From Euryarchaeota archaeon UBA552 (GTDB lineage Archaea; Thermoplasmatota; Poseidoniia; Poseidoniales; Thalassarchaeaceae), in NCBI GenBank assembly GCA_002499585.1, contig DAMH01000012.1, positions 713 to 64,712 on the forward strand: DNA of 64,000 nucleotides. Reading direction: 5' to 3'. Under the pieces are notes generated by a model. The model saw only the letters and a program-made list of their open reading frames with translations, ran no database searches and was not told the origin of the DNA. The position numbers and the translations under genes are program-made. Position 1 is the stretch's first letter, and each line of letters starts with the position of its first letter. Below, piece after piece: positions 35,121-43,969 of the stretch.

Positions 35121-36380
35121 TCAGACCCCTTCTTCGTGTAATTTTATTGCCTCATGTACCTCATCATCGGTCATCAATCTACGCTGTGACTTTGCTGTCT
35201 CAAACAAATGGGATACCAAGGACTCGTCATATGCTATGTTTCTACTCTCCAACCAATGAATTATGTTTGATTTTCCGCTCATATGGCCTATTCTTATTAT
35301 CTGCCTGAGCCCGAAGTCTCCTGCCGGCACACCTGAATAGACTCTATCGGCCAACCAATCATCTCCTTTCCTCAAGGCCTTGATGACAGCTGAAGCATGG
35401 ACGCCTGTTCCTGTTTCAAATGCATCATCTCCAAATATTGGATAATTCTTGGGCAAAGGAACCTCGATGTATTCATTTGCCTTCCTAACGTACTCGCTTA
35501 GGTTTGTCAGATCATTAGATATAACTCCCATCAAACTGAGATTTACGAGTGTCTGGTCTAATGGCGCGTTACCCGATCTCTCACCAACACCGAGGGCCGT
35601 GCCGTGAATCACATCTGCCCCATATTCAACTGCTGCTAGATTATTCGCAACTCCCAAGCCCCTGTCCTGATGTCCGTGCCAGTTGATTTCTATGTCCCTC
35701 CTCTTGATTCCAGAATCAGGAATTACTTCTTCTTGTATGAAAGACATCAGGCTCTGAACTCCCCTCGGAGTTGAGTGTCCGCACGTGTCACAAATGCAAA
35801 TTCGATCAGCACCTAATTCGATGGCCCGAGTGTAAACAGCTTTTATGTCATCGGGGCGGCTTCTAGTTGTGTCCTCTGTCACAAACATTACCGGAATGTC
35901 ATTATCTACAGCAAATTCCACAGCAACCTCTGCTGTATTCATGATTTTCTCCATGGTCCAACCCTCGGCATACTGACGTATTGGCGAAGTCCCAAGAAAC
36001 GCACTAGCCTGAATTTGAATTTCATGCCTGGATTGTAATTCTATCAGGGGCTCAATGTCCGAGATGACAGTTCTCACAGCGCATCCGGGCCTGATTTGAT
36101 AATCGTTGGATCGCATGTGACTTAACAGAGAATCGATGTGGCTAAGGTGGAATTGACCAGCGCCCGGAAGGCCAAGGTCGACCTTTTGTATGCCGAGATC
36201 TTCCATGAAGCTCAGTAATTCTATCTTCTGCTCGATCGAGGGGTTTCTAGCGCTCGGGCTTTGCAAGCCGTCTCGGAGAGTTTCGTCATCAAACCACACC
36301 GGGTGCGGGTGCGAACCGGGATTTCTATGAGGTTCAGATTGTACCTTATTCCAATCGTAAATCAAATCTCGTTCATTCAC
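35121..36380 (-). CDS. HMGL-like / isopropylmalate-homocitrate synthase family enzyme
   Basis: A DRE-TIM metallolyase. The substrate and metal motif is in WFDDETLRDGLQSPSA, the metal-binding His pair is in INWHGHQDRGLG, and FETGTGVHASAVIKAL resembles the LeuA/homocitrate synthase GxH helix. The C-terminal allosteric domain of LeuA is missing. The family condenses acetyl-CoA with 2-oxoacids or splits such products; I cannot tell which reaction this one performs. GTG 36380 follows a GGGGGACC stretch and gives a family-like N-terminus. A TTG at 36434, three bases after the ctaB stop, is also open. It is the last but one gene of the thiolase-rpoK-ctaA-ctaB run. Confidence 0.8.
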   Translation of the reverse strand: MNERDLIYDWNKVQSEPHRNPGSHPHPVWFDDETLRDGLQSPSARNPSIEQKIELLSFMEDLGIQKVDLGLPGAGQFHLSHIDSLLSHMRSNDYQIRPGCAVRTVISDIEPLIELQSRHEIQIQASAFLGTSPIRQYAEGWTMEKIMNTAEVAVEFAVDNDIPVMFVTEDTTRSRPDDIKAVYTRAIELGADRICICDTCGHSTPRGVQSLMSFIQEEVIPDSGIKRRDIEINWHGHQDRGLGVANNLAAVEYGADVIHGTALGVGERSGNAPLDQTLVNLSLMGVISNDLTNLSEYVRKANEYIEVPLPKNYPIFGDDAFETGTGVHASAVIKALRKGDDWLADRVYSGVPAGDFGLRQIIRIGHMSGKSNIIHWLESRNIAYDESLVSHLFETAKSQRRLMTDDEVHEAIKLHEEGV

Positions 36381-36436
36381 CACTGGTCCCCCGAGGCGAT
36401 TACCGTGCTGACTGTGTAAGAAACATTCGGCCAAAA

Positions 36437-37495
36437 TCAGGAAAAAGGGTTGCCAGTGGCGGAATATTCCAACTCACTCCTCACGATTACTGCGACAGAG
36501 ATAGTTCCTCCCAGATACAGACCAAGGCCTCCTGAAGCGCCAGCAAGTGCTGTTAGGAACATCAGCCCCAAGTAGAGTTGAGACACCCAGAAAGAACGCG
36601 CGGCCAATGGAAGTCGACCATTTTCATCGGGAATCTCATCTTTGGGAATCATGAAAATGGATCTTAAATACCAGAATGCTATCACTGTGCATAAAATTTG
36701 AGATATGAGATAGTCCAAACTAATCGTGCCACTAAAAATCAAGTAAGGTCCAACTAGTGAAACCAAGAACAATATGACAGAGTATATTTTCATCTCCGCC
36801 AGTGTCCTCTCGACACCTCTGACCCACGGCATCATAGGAACTCCTGCAATCTCATATTCTTTTGATTTGTACAGAGCTAGTGCCCAGAAATGAGGTGGAG
36901 TCCAGATGAAAATCAAACCCACCATGAAGAAAGGTACTAAACTCCCGGTATCAAACAGAGAGGCTAGGAAAAAATCGATACCACTGAAATCTATGTCTTT
37001 GGGGCCCGTGGCCACGAACCAGCCAATTAAGGGTGGCGTCGAACCCGCGAGTCCACCGATAACTATGTTTTGAACAGTCCGTCTCTTCAACCAAATAGTG
37101 TAGACCATTACATAGAAAATTACGCTAAATGCAGCCCAGAAAGCAGCTACTTGTCCGGCATACTTTGAGAACCATGCAACGCCAAGTACGGAAATAGCGA
37201 TCCCAAAGAATAGGGCGTCAGTTGGATTGACTTCTCCCCTTGGAACTGGCCTGTTTCTAGTCCGCTTCATTTTGGGATCGATATCTTTGTCATACCACAT
37301 GTTGATTGCGTTCGATCCTCCTGCCGTAAGATAACCACCGACCAGTGTGATCAGTGCAGATTCAATGGTGCGGCTTACGGAGATATCGGAAGTATCGAGA
37401 AGATCATGCACAATAACCGCTGAGATCGCAGTTATCTGTAGAAGGATGACGACGCCAGGTTTCGTCAACTGAACCCACTTGATCATCATTACCAT
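36437..37495 (-). CDS. ctaB: Protoheme IX farnesyltransferase (haem O synthase)
   Basis: A 352-residue UbiA-superfamily membrane prenyltransferase. The diagnostic loop NAINMWYDKDIDPKMKRTRNRPVPRG carries the two Asp-rich Mg-binding motifs, and a second conserved loop HFWALALYKSKEYEIAGVPMMP follows the fourth or fifth helix. It attaches a farnesyl group to haem B, giving haem O for haem-copper oxidases. It lies 16 bases downstream of ctaA, and the pair makes haem A. Its presence implies aerobic respiration. Confidence 0.96.
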   Translation of the reverse strand: MVMMIKWVQLTKPGVVILLQITAISAVIVHDLLDTSDISVSRTIESALITLVGGYLTAGGSNAINMWYDKDIDPKMKRTRNRPVPRGEVNPTDALFFGIAISVLGVAWFSKYAGQVAAFWAAFSVIFYVMVYTIWLKRRTVQNIVIGGLAGSTPPLIGWFVATGPKDIDFSGIDFFLASLFDTGSLVPFFMVGLIFIWTPPHFWALALYKSKEYEIAGVPMMPWVRGVERTLAEMKIYSVILFLVSLVGPYLIFSGTISLDYLISQILCTVIAFWYLRSIFMIPKDEIPDENGRLPLAARSFWVSQLYLGLMFLTALAGASGGLGLYLGGTISVAVIVRSELEYSATGNPFS

Positions 37496-37511
37496 CGACC
37501 TTCAGTTCTGG

Positions 37512-38588
37512 CTATGAAGAGATTCCATCAAAACTAGATACTCTGCCATAATCACCATACTTGCTCGCAATCCATGTGGTTGCAAGTGCGAGGAAGGTCA
37601 ATGACCCGAGCAGAAGATGAACAAGGGACAGGAACTCGAAAAAAGAATTCGTGAGAGGATCATAGGAAATTACGTAAAGCCCCCCGAGTAAACCGTTGAA
37701 GAGAAAGAGAAACGTCGCTAAAGACACCCATATTGAGAGCGTTCTCACGTGCGGATCGGCTTTGGCTTGTCGTCGAAAAGAAACCGCAGCGAGGAAGAGA
37801 GCTGCACCCTCAATCGCAACTAAGACTCTGTGAATAATTTGAGAATCGGTTGGAATGTCATCAACTGGAATGAGTATCTGTCCTTGGCAAAGTGGCCAAC
37901 TCTCAGTCATGCCAGCGACCCCACACCCGTAATTAGCCCCGGGGGTGGTGGATACGTACACTCCTACGAATACCGCAGCAAGTGCACCCATAGAGGACAA
38001 AGCAACTACTTTTCGTTGTCTAACATTCGCTGTTATCCTCATGGGGGCTGGAGTGGCACCTTTTTCACGCCAACGCAGAATGAGATACCAAATTATGCTC
38101 AGTGTGAAGCCCAAAGCACTCACCAGATGAAGTGCCACGGACCAATGCTCATTGTCCATCATTACAGTCACTGCACCAAGAAAACCCTGCCAAAGTATCA
38201 GCGCCAGAGCCAAGGAAGAAGCGAATTTTACTTTTGAATCCTGACTCTGGTAACGAGTCAAGAACCATAGAAGCACCACCATCGGCCCCAATAGCACTGC
38301 AGCGAGGAACCGGTGGAACCATTCTGTGAATATTTCAAACGTCGTATATCTGTGATTTGCGCCGCGTGAATCTATTTCTTCGGGATTCTCTTCCCACCAT
38401 GCTGTCTGTTCATCTTCCGAGATATCGAAGCCCCATGATCCAAAGCAGGTGGGCCAGTCTGGGCAGGACTCCCCTGCATCGTAGATTCGGATCATGCCGC
38501 CCATGGCAATAACTGAGCCTGTGACAGCCAGAATAGCGAACGCAAGGGTGGTTACAGGTATGCGCTCAGCCAGCATGGCAGCCACCAT
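37512..38588 (-). CDS. ctaA: Haem A synthase (COX15/CtaA family)
   Basis: A 358-residue protein with eight membrane helices. Conserved haem-ligand histidines appear in FTEWFHRFLAAVLLGP, in HWSVALHLVSALGF, in IIHRVLVAIEGA and in LSLVHLLLGSLTF. The loop GESCPDWPTCFGSW is typical of the COX15/CtaA family. The enzyme oxidises the C8 methyl of haem O to a formyl, producing haem A for cytochrome oxidase. It starts 29 bases after rpoK, and ctaB follows directly. The extracytoplasmic loop after the first helix contains a 20-residue acidic insert. Confidence 0.95.
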   Translation of the reverse strand: MVAAMLAERIPVTTLAFAILAVTGSVIAMGGMIRIYDAGESCPDWPTCFGSWGFDISEDEQTAWWEENPEEIDSRGANHRYTTFEIFTEWFHRFLAAVLLGPMVVLLWFLTRYQSQDSKVKFASSLALALILWQGFLGAVTVMMDNEHWSVALHLVSALGFTLSIIWYLILRWREKGATPAPMRITANVRQRKVVALSSMGALAAVFVGVYVSTTPGANYGCGVAGMTESWPLCQGQILIPVDDIPTDSQIIHRVLVAIEGAALFLAAVSFRRQAKADPHVRTLSIWVSLATFLFLFNGLLGGLYVISYDPLTNSFFEFLSLVHLLLGSLTFLALATTWIASKYGDYGRVSSFDGISS

Positions 38589-38617
38589 GGTAGTGGGGGG
38601 CGAGGGACCTCCTTGAA

Positions 38618-38893
38618 TCAGTCGTCGCTAACCGCATCGACATCGATGGGGATGCGATCTGTTTCGTATTCCAAGGTGGCAATTTTCAGGGGATCCAAGA
38701 CAAACCGCATTTTTGCCTCCTCTGTCCCGTAGAGCTGAACCAGTTCATGCATGAATGCATCTCTAAGTTCCTCTTCAGTCACGTAAAGAGGTGCGCCCAT
38801 GCTTATCTGAAGAGCTCTCGCACCTAGTATCCGGGCTTTCTCGAACCTGGTATGTGTACGAGGCATGTTCACACGCGCCGGTGCAACGCTCAT
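38618..38893 (-). CDS. rpoK: DNA-directed RNA polymerase subunit K (Rpb6/omega homologue)
   Basis: A 91-residue protein with the Rpb6 core: [21 protein letters not shown], followed by acidic and hydrophobic strands ending [11 protein letters not shown]. Rpb6/RpoK helps fold and assemble the largest polymerase subunit. It is a firm archaeal or eukaryotic marker, since bacteria carry omega instead. The gene lies between thiolase (15 bases upstream) and ctaA on the same strand, an unusual place, as rpoK in many archaea neighbours ribosomal-protein genes. Confidence 0.93.
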   Translation of the reverse strand: MSVAPARVNMPRTHTRFEKARILGARALQISMGAPLYVTEEELRDAFMHELVQLYGTEEAKMRFVLDPLKIATLEYETDRIPIDVDAVSDD

Positions 38894-38908
38894 AAGGGCA
38901 CCGACGAG

Positions 38909-40075
38909 TTAATCCGGATCCCTAGATAAGAGCATGCCCACGGCATTCCCTCCCCCTAGACACAAGGTTACGATTCCCTTCTTGCCGTTAGTTCGCTCCA
39001 TTGAATTCAGCAAACTCATCAGACAACGCGCTCCTGAGGCCCCGAGCGGGTGACCAATTGCTATCGCTCCACCGTGTATGTTGAACCGCTTCTCGTCCAC
39101 ATTGAAATGATCCTTGATACCACATGAGGCGGTTGCGAAGGCTTCATTGTGTTCGAAGAGGTCTATATCCTCCACAGTCAGATCGTTCCTGGTCAAGAGT
39201 GATTCAATGCAAGGGATGGGCGCGGACATGACTCTTGAGGGGGAGACCCCTGAGGTCTCAAAATCAATAATGTCCGCGATTATCGGCCACCCCATCTTCT
39301 TAGCAACCTCTTTCGAGCATACCATGACTGCGGCAGCACCATCGCTAAGTTGACTTGAATTTCCGGCCGTAACAACGCCGCCGTCCTTGAAAACAGGGTT
39401 CAGATCGGCGAGTTTTGACAAAGACGTGTCGTCCCTAATCCCTTCATCCCTGTCAAGGCATTCCATAGGGACAACCTCTCGGTCAAACCAACCAGTCGAC
39501 CATGCATGGGAAGCCCTTCGATGGGAGTTTAGGGCATATATGTCGGCCGTATTGCGGTCTACTCCCTCTTCTGTGGCAATAGTTTCCCCTGATATCCCCA
39601 TGTGATCGCCGGAAAACGCATCTGTTAAACCGTCTTTTTGCAACAAAGAGATCAGACTGGATTGCTCAATTGGGGTTCTCTTGTCTATATTTTGTGCGAT
39701 AAACGGTGCATTTGTCATAGACTCCATCCCTCCTGCTATCACAACTTTCGATCGACCAGACTCGATCTCCATGGCAGCAATCATGACCGCTTTCAATGAT
39801 GAACCGCAGACTTTGTTGACTGTTGTGGCGGGTGTTTCCACAGGAAGTCCGGCGCCAAGGCAAGCCTGTCTTGCCGGAGCTTGGCCAGCACCTCCTTGCA
39901 GTACCATGCCCATGTATACTGCGTCGATATGCCCGTCAGCCGGCGTTATATCAAGGGAGTCCATCAGACCACAGATAGCCTTTGAACCCAGATCGATGGC
40001 ACTAAATCGAGCTAGACTCCCCCTGTATCTACCGAATGGAGTTCTGGAATAACCCACAATGACAGGCTGAGGCAC
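38909..40075 (-). CDS. Acetyl-CoA acetyltransferase (thiolase)
   Basis: A 388-residue thiolase. The acyl-accepting cysteine is C90 in NKVCGSSLKAV, the active-site histidine is in GGAIAIGHPLGASGAR, and the second cysteine is in VTLCLGGGNAVG. It interconverts acetoacetyl-CoA with two acetyl-CoA, used either for beta-oxidation or to begin mevalonate synthesis. The start is a GTG with no competing ATG. It stands at the head of a same-strand run including rpoK, ctaA and ctaB, 66 bases downstream of tryptophan dioxygenase. Confidence 0.94.
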   Translation of the reverse strand: MPQPVIVGYSRTPFGRYRGSLARFSAIDLGSKAICGLMDSLDITPADGHIDAVYMGMVLQGGAGQAPARQACLGAGLPVETPATTVNKVCGSSLKAVMIAAMEIESGRSKVVIAGGMESMTNAPFIAQNIDKRTPIEQSSLISLLQKDGLTDAFSGDHMGISGETIATEEGVDRNTADIYALNSHRRASHAWSTGWFDREVVPMECLDRDEGIRDDTSLSKLADLNPVFKDGGVVTAGNSSQLSDGAAAVMVCSKEVAKKMGWPIIADIIDFETSGVSPSRVMSAPIPCIESLLTRNDLTVEDIDLFEHNEAFATASCGIKDHFNVDEKRFNIHGGAIAIGHPLGASGARCLMSLLNSMERTNGKKGIVTLCLGGGNAVGMLLSRDPD

Positions 40076-40141
40076 ATTGCATGCTGGTGTCAGATAGATT
40101 TCAATACCACGGTTAGAGGTTCGGGAAAAATTTAGTCAAAC

Positions 40142-41224
40142 TCAGGATCCGACCGTGAATCCATAGAATTCCGGGTTTCCAATCTTCGGCCTGAGGCCCG
40201 GGCGAACCAGCACCGTCCTAACTCCCCATAAATCTGTGAAGACTCGGTATGCTGCGGTTGCATCGAGATAGTCTACTCCGGAAGAACCTCCCGTCCCAAC
40301 CCGGCGCCCGATTATCCTTTCAACCATCCTCGCATGAGAATGCCTCCACTTCACCATAGACTCCTCCAGTTCCACGACTGCATCAACCAGCGCCCTTGGC
40401 CATGTCAAAAGTGGAAGCTCACGATATGACTCAATGAAGAGCAAACCTGCCCTTGCCCTATCCACATCACCACCTGGCAATAGGAAATCTCGTGCCTGTG
40501 ACCTAGCCGCATCGAATCTTGACTCAACCATTTCCTGCTTCATATCCGTGGTCTTCATCATGAAATCCTGTTGATCGTGAGAATGTTTGTTGAATGCCTC
40601 GAGGTGAGCCTGAACATAATCCTCGACAGTAATTGCATCATCCGGGTCGTCAACCCGTGAGCCCATGATCGGAGTTCTCTTCACCCACGACATCACCACC
40701 TCCAGTAAGGAAGGTTTCGAACTAGCCTCTATCAGTTTATCCAGAGCGTGTTGCTGGCCTGGGTCACCGCTGACGATCTTCCTAAACTGTTCTATGGGGT
40801 CGAAATTAGAACCTCTCATCGAGTTTGTAAGCCCCAGTACAATTTCGAGCTCTCTCATCTGGTACGATTCGAAGCCCGAAGCCGTCCCCAACTCGTCTCT
40901 AAATGCTAAAAAACCCTGAGGAGTCAGGGTCTCAAGAACACTCCACTGGTGTGCCATGAGACCGAAAATCTCAGTCACTCGACGCATTCCATGCACGCAC
41001 GATGGTATGGCCTTTTCTGGTACTTCCGAGGCTCCGAGCTCATCCCTAACTTCCTTCAGTTGGTGAATTATCTGTTTGAACCACAACTCAAAAGTTTGGT
41101 GTACGATAATGAAGTGTAGTTCATCGTTGGAAATATCCTTGCCGTCCCTCTGAAGAGAAAGTAAATCATCCAGTTGAAGGTAGGATCCGTAGGTCAATTC
41201 TGGTACTGAGGCACTGTCATCCAT
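40142..41224 (-). CDS. kynA: Tryptophan 2,3-dioxygenase
   Basis: A 360-residue haem enzyme of the TDO family. The N-terminal LTYGSYLQLDDLLSLQRD and FIIVHQTFELWFKQIIHQL contain the conserved substrate-pocket residues (the FELWFKQ segment), and a late histidine region HSHARMVERIIGRRVGTGGSSG matches the haem-ligand HxxxVxRxIG zone. It opens the indole ring of tryptophan to N-formylkynurenine, the first step of the kynurenine pathway. Other kynurenine genes are not adjacent, but a 2-aminomuconate-semialdehyde dehydrogenase-like gene lies at 57-58.6 kb. It is divergent from a GNAT gene. Confidence 0.95.
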   Translation of the reverse strand: MDDSASVPELTYGSYLQLDDLLSLQRDGKDISNDELHFIIVHQTFELWFKQIIHQLKEVRDELGASEVPEKAIPSCVHGMRRVTEIFGLMAHQWSVLETLTPQGFLAFRDELGTASGFESYQMRELEIVLGLTNSMRGSNFDPIEQFRKIVSGDPGQQHALDKLIEASSKPSLLEVVMSWVKRTPIMGSRVDDPDDAITVEDYVQAHLEAFNKHSHDQQDFMMKTTDMKQEMVESRFDAARSQARDFLLPGGDVDRARAGLLFIESYRELPLLTWPRALVDAVVELEESMVKWRHSHARMVERIIGRRVGTGGSSGVDYLDATAAYRVFTDLWGVRTVLVRPGLRPKIGNPEFYGFTVGS

Positions 41225-41276
41225 GGCCTTCCAATGACTAACCTGACTTATCAGTTGAGGTGTTTGATGGCCAGCA

Positions 41277-41864
41277 TTGATAACATTCGTCCTTGACCAC
41301 GAGAGTGTGGTTCAGATTCCTGATGCTGTGAGGGTGGAACCAAGCTTATTGCTGAGGATCGCACGCCCAGAAGATGCTAAAGAACTCTATTCACTCGTTG
41401 AAAAAAATCGAGTTTACCTCAGAGAGTGGCTCCCCTGGTTAGACGACGCAGAATCTATTGAGGATGAAATTGATTTCATCAAAGACCAACAAAAAAGGGC
41501 CTCCCTCAAGAAAGGCTGTTTGTTTCTAATTGAACTTGAAAACGATATCGTGGGCACTGTGAGCCTGAATAGCATAGACCTTGGAAATCTCACGGGCTGG
41601 ATAGGCTATTGGCTGGACAAAGATCACTCTGGAAGAGGAATCATGACTAAATCTGTGGCAGCGATCGTGGATGTGTTGTTGGTTAGTTGTGGATTCAATA
41701 GAATCGTTATCGAGGTAGGGGAGAATAACCCATCCTCCCTTGCGATACCCAAGAGGATGGGATTCAGGAATGAGGGGACAAGTCTTGAGAGGCTATGGAT
41801 GTATGACCGTTGGGTGAACAGCACACAGTTCGCCATAACCGCCTCTGAATGGGAGAAAAAGTAG
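41277..41864 (+). CDS. GNAT family N-acetyltransferase (RimJ/RimL-like)
   Basis: A 195-residue acetyltransferase. It has LLLRIARPEDAKELYSLV at the start of the fold, VYLREWLPWLD as in RimJ/RimL and ribosomal-protein acetyltransferases, the acetyl-CoA loop DKDHSGRGIMTKSV, and ENNPSSLAIPKRMGF. The open frame starts at a TTG; a GTG at 41328 just before the domain is an alternative. The acceptor is unknown; protein N-termini or small amines are usual. Its stop directly abuts that of the convergent NFACT gene. Confidence 0.87.
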   Translation: MITFVLDHESVVQIPDAVRVEPSLLLRIARPEDAKELYSLVEKNRVYLREWLPWLDDAESIEDEIDFIKDQQKRASLKKGCLFLIELENDIVGTVSLNSIDLGNLTGWIGYWLDKDHSGRGIMTKSVAAIVDVLLVSCGFNRIVIEVGENNPSSLAIPKRMGFRNEGTSLERLWMYDRWVNSTQFAITASEWEKK

Positions 41865-43931
41865 TTACATTCTGAGTAGACCATTGTCTTTCAGATCGCA
41901 ACTTCCCGGAGGTAAAGAACTCAAAACCTCATCATGATTCAAACCTGTAGATTTGGAAATCAAAGATGCTATTTTTTCCTTTTTGACCCTCCCCGGGAGG
42001 ACCTCGACCCATCTAAGGCAAACCTCACTCACCGCCTCAACCGAACCAGGTATAGGGATTGGAATGCCGTTTACAGTAGCCAAACCAATTGCCATCCTCA
42101 TAGTGAGCCCTCGATGCCATCCCCTCGTACCTCGAACAACAAATGACCCCCTCCCAAGCGACTCACCGCTTTCGGTGGCCTTACTGACTTGAGAGGGCCT
42201 GACGTGGAATGCTGTAGCAGCAGCAGACCCTGCACCCCATGCTCTGGACCAGCAAGCAGCTATTGTTGCTGCTTCTAATTTCTCATGGTCAGGGAGAAAG
42301 TAGAGATCCTCCGGTGAATCTTCTGTGGTCTGAGCGATAATCAGTTGTGGCAGATCTTCGGAAATCTTGCCACTATTTTCGGCTAAATGTAGTCTGTCTA
42401 ACTTTTTGAGCGCACAGGAAGGAGCTCCGTGCAGGTCTGCGTGAAAGTAAAGATCTCCTTTGGTGAGATGCCTCTTTACTATCGCGTCATTTCCCTTTGA
42501 ATCCCTTCCTCCGACCATGATCCTACCTTTCCCGATAATTGCCCACCTGTGTCTCTCAAACCAATATTTTCTGGTTCTATTTCCTGTGGCTACTCGTCCC
42601 AGAGCTTTGTCCTTTCGCATCTTCTTGTCGACTTTCTTCTGTTCCCTTTGTGTCTCTTCGAACGCCTTTTTCGCCCCCTCAGATTTCGACTTCAAAATTT
42701 TGGCCCTTTCAAAATAAACCTGCGAGCTTTGGTGTATGGTCTTATCAATTTGAATCTCCACTTCCTTTTCAGGCAACCCATGCTCATTCTGTAGGTAAAC
42801 TAGGGCAGTTTTTTTTGAGGGATCGATTTTCGACACCCATTTTGACGCCTTGAAGGTGGAGACAGTACTCCCCCAACCATCTTTTGATATGCTTTCTTTC
42901 AATTGGGATCTGATGCTCTCCAGATGAGCCCAAGATTGTAGCATCGCAGATCCTGATTTCTGAAGGAGACGGGCTTCCTCAGTGAAAGCCTCAATTCCCT
43001 TTTTCTGTTGCTCAGCCCGGCGAGACAACTTGTCACCTTCCGGCTCCCCTACTTCTTCTGAGATCTTTTCTTTCACTCGTCTCTGAAATGCTCCCGAATC
43101 GTAGTCACCATAAATTGCGTCAATCGCCCCACTGAGTGTTTGAAATGACTCTCTTTTTGCATCTTCAGAAGGAGGATGAGAAAAAGGCGAATAGGATCTT
43201 TTTTCCGGATTTCCACTTTCAATCCAAACTGAAGCCTCGGTTTGACTATTCGCTTGGTGGATCAATTCCTTGATGGAATCGGTAATCAGCACTTTATGCC
43301 CTTCTTCCAAGTCTCGCACCGAGGATCTCGGATTGATATCTGCAAGTCTACAGACTAAGTTGGCATAGGATCTTCCAAGGTTAGCCCGACCTGCCAGAGT
43401 CTTTTCCAAATCCTGATCTGCCTCCCTGAACATGTTGAATAACTCTTCATGACCGAGGGTTCTTGGGTCCATCGAAGCAGGTGGCGGCGAGTAAACTTCT
43501 CCTCTCTTCAGTATCCTAGATCTGTAAGCCGCGCTTGTTAGGGGCTGAATTATCCTCCCCTCTTCGCCGACTAATATGACATTGCCATCTCTGAACAACT
43601 CGATGATAAGCGAAACTTTTCCTCTGCCATGTTCGAATTCAAGCCAAAGGATCCGGTCAAAACCAATTTGTTGAACTGATACTAACCTAGCATTACTCAG
43701 TTGCTTGCGCATTGTCATTGCAAATGGTGATGGGTTCTGTGGCATGGGCCTGTCTCGCTTTGAAATGTAGGCCCTTTTTCCCCTCACGATTACCAAATCC
43801 ATGGGTGGAGAGCCCGTTTTTTTGATCCTGAGTACTATCTGTTCGTAATGTGGCTGATACGATTTTTGTGCCCTTGCTCCTATCAAATCCTTCAATTCGA
43901 CATTCATTCTGGCGACATCAAAGGATGACAT
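41865..43931 (-). CDS. NFACT-family protein (archaeal Rqc2/NEMF homologue)
   Basis: About 688 residues. The N-terminal NFACT-N domain begins MSSFDVARMNVELKDLIGAR and includes the conserved MRKQLSNARL segment. A coiled-coil central part (about 290-420) is followed by the NFACT-R (DUF814) domain with RKYWFERHRWAIIGKGRIMVGGRD and DLYFHADLHGAPS. Relatives bind stalled large ribosomal subunits and tRNA and drive C-terminal tailing of the nascent chain in ribosome quality control. ATG 43931 aligns with the family N-terminus; ATG 43979 would overlap the rhomboid gene by ten bases. It is second in a rhomboid-NFACT unit. Confidence 0.92.
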   Translation of the reverse strand: MSSFDVARMNVELKDLIGARAQKSYQPHYEQIVLRIKKTGSPPMDLVIVRGKRAYISKRDRPMPQNPSPFAMTMRKQLSNARLVSVQQIGFDRILWLEFEHGRGKVSLIIELFRDGNVILVGEEGRIIQPLTSAAYRSRILKRGEVYSPPPASMDPRTLGHEELFNMFREADQDLEKTLAGRANLGRSYANLVCRLADINPRSSVRDLEEGHKVLITDSIKELIHQANSQTEASVWIESGNPEKRSYSPFSHPPSEDAKRESFQTLSGAIDAIYGDYDSGAFQRRVKEKISEEVGEPEGDKLSRRAEQQKKGIEAFTEEARLLQKSGSAMLQSWAHLESIRSQLKESISKDGWGSTVSTFKASKWVSKIDPSKKTALVYLQNEHGLPEKEVEIQIDKTIHQSSQVYFERAKILKSKSEGAKKAFEETQREQKKVDKKMRKDKALGRVATGNRTRKYWFERHRWAIIGKGRIMVGGRDSKGNDAIVKRHLTKGDLYFHADLHGAPSCALKKLDRLHLAENSGKISEDLPQLIIAQTTEDSPEDLYFLPDHEKLEAATIAACWSRAWGAGSAAATAFHVRPSQVSKATESGESLGRGSFVVRGTRGWHRGLTMRMAIGLATVNGIPIPIPGSVEAVSEVCLRWVEVLPGRVKKEKIASLISKSTGLNHDEVLSSLPPGSCDLKDNGLLRM

Positions 43932-43969
43932 CCCCCTGTCTACAGGCCCGCTCATCATCATCACCTGTA

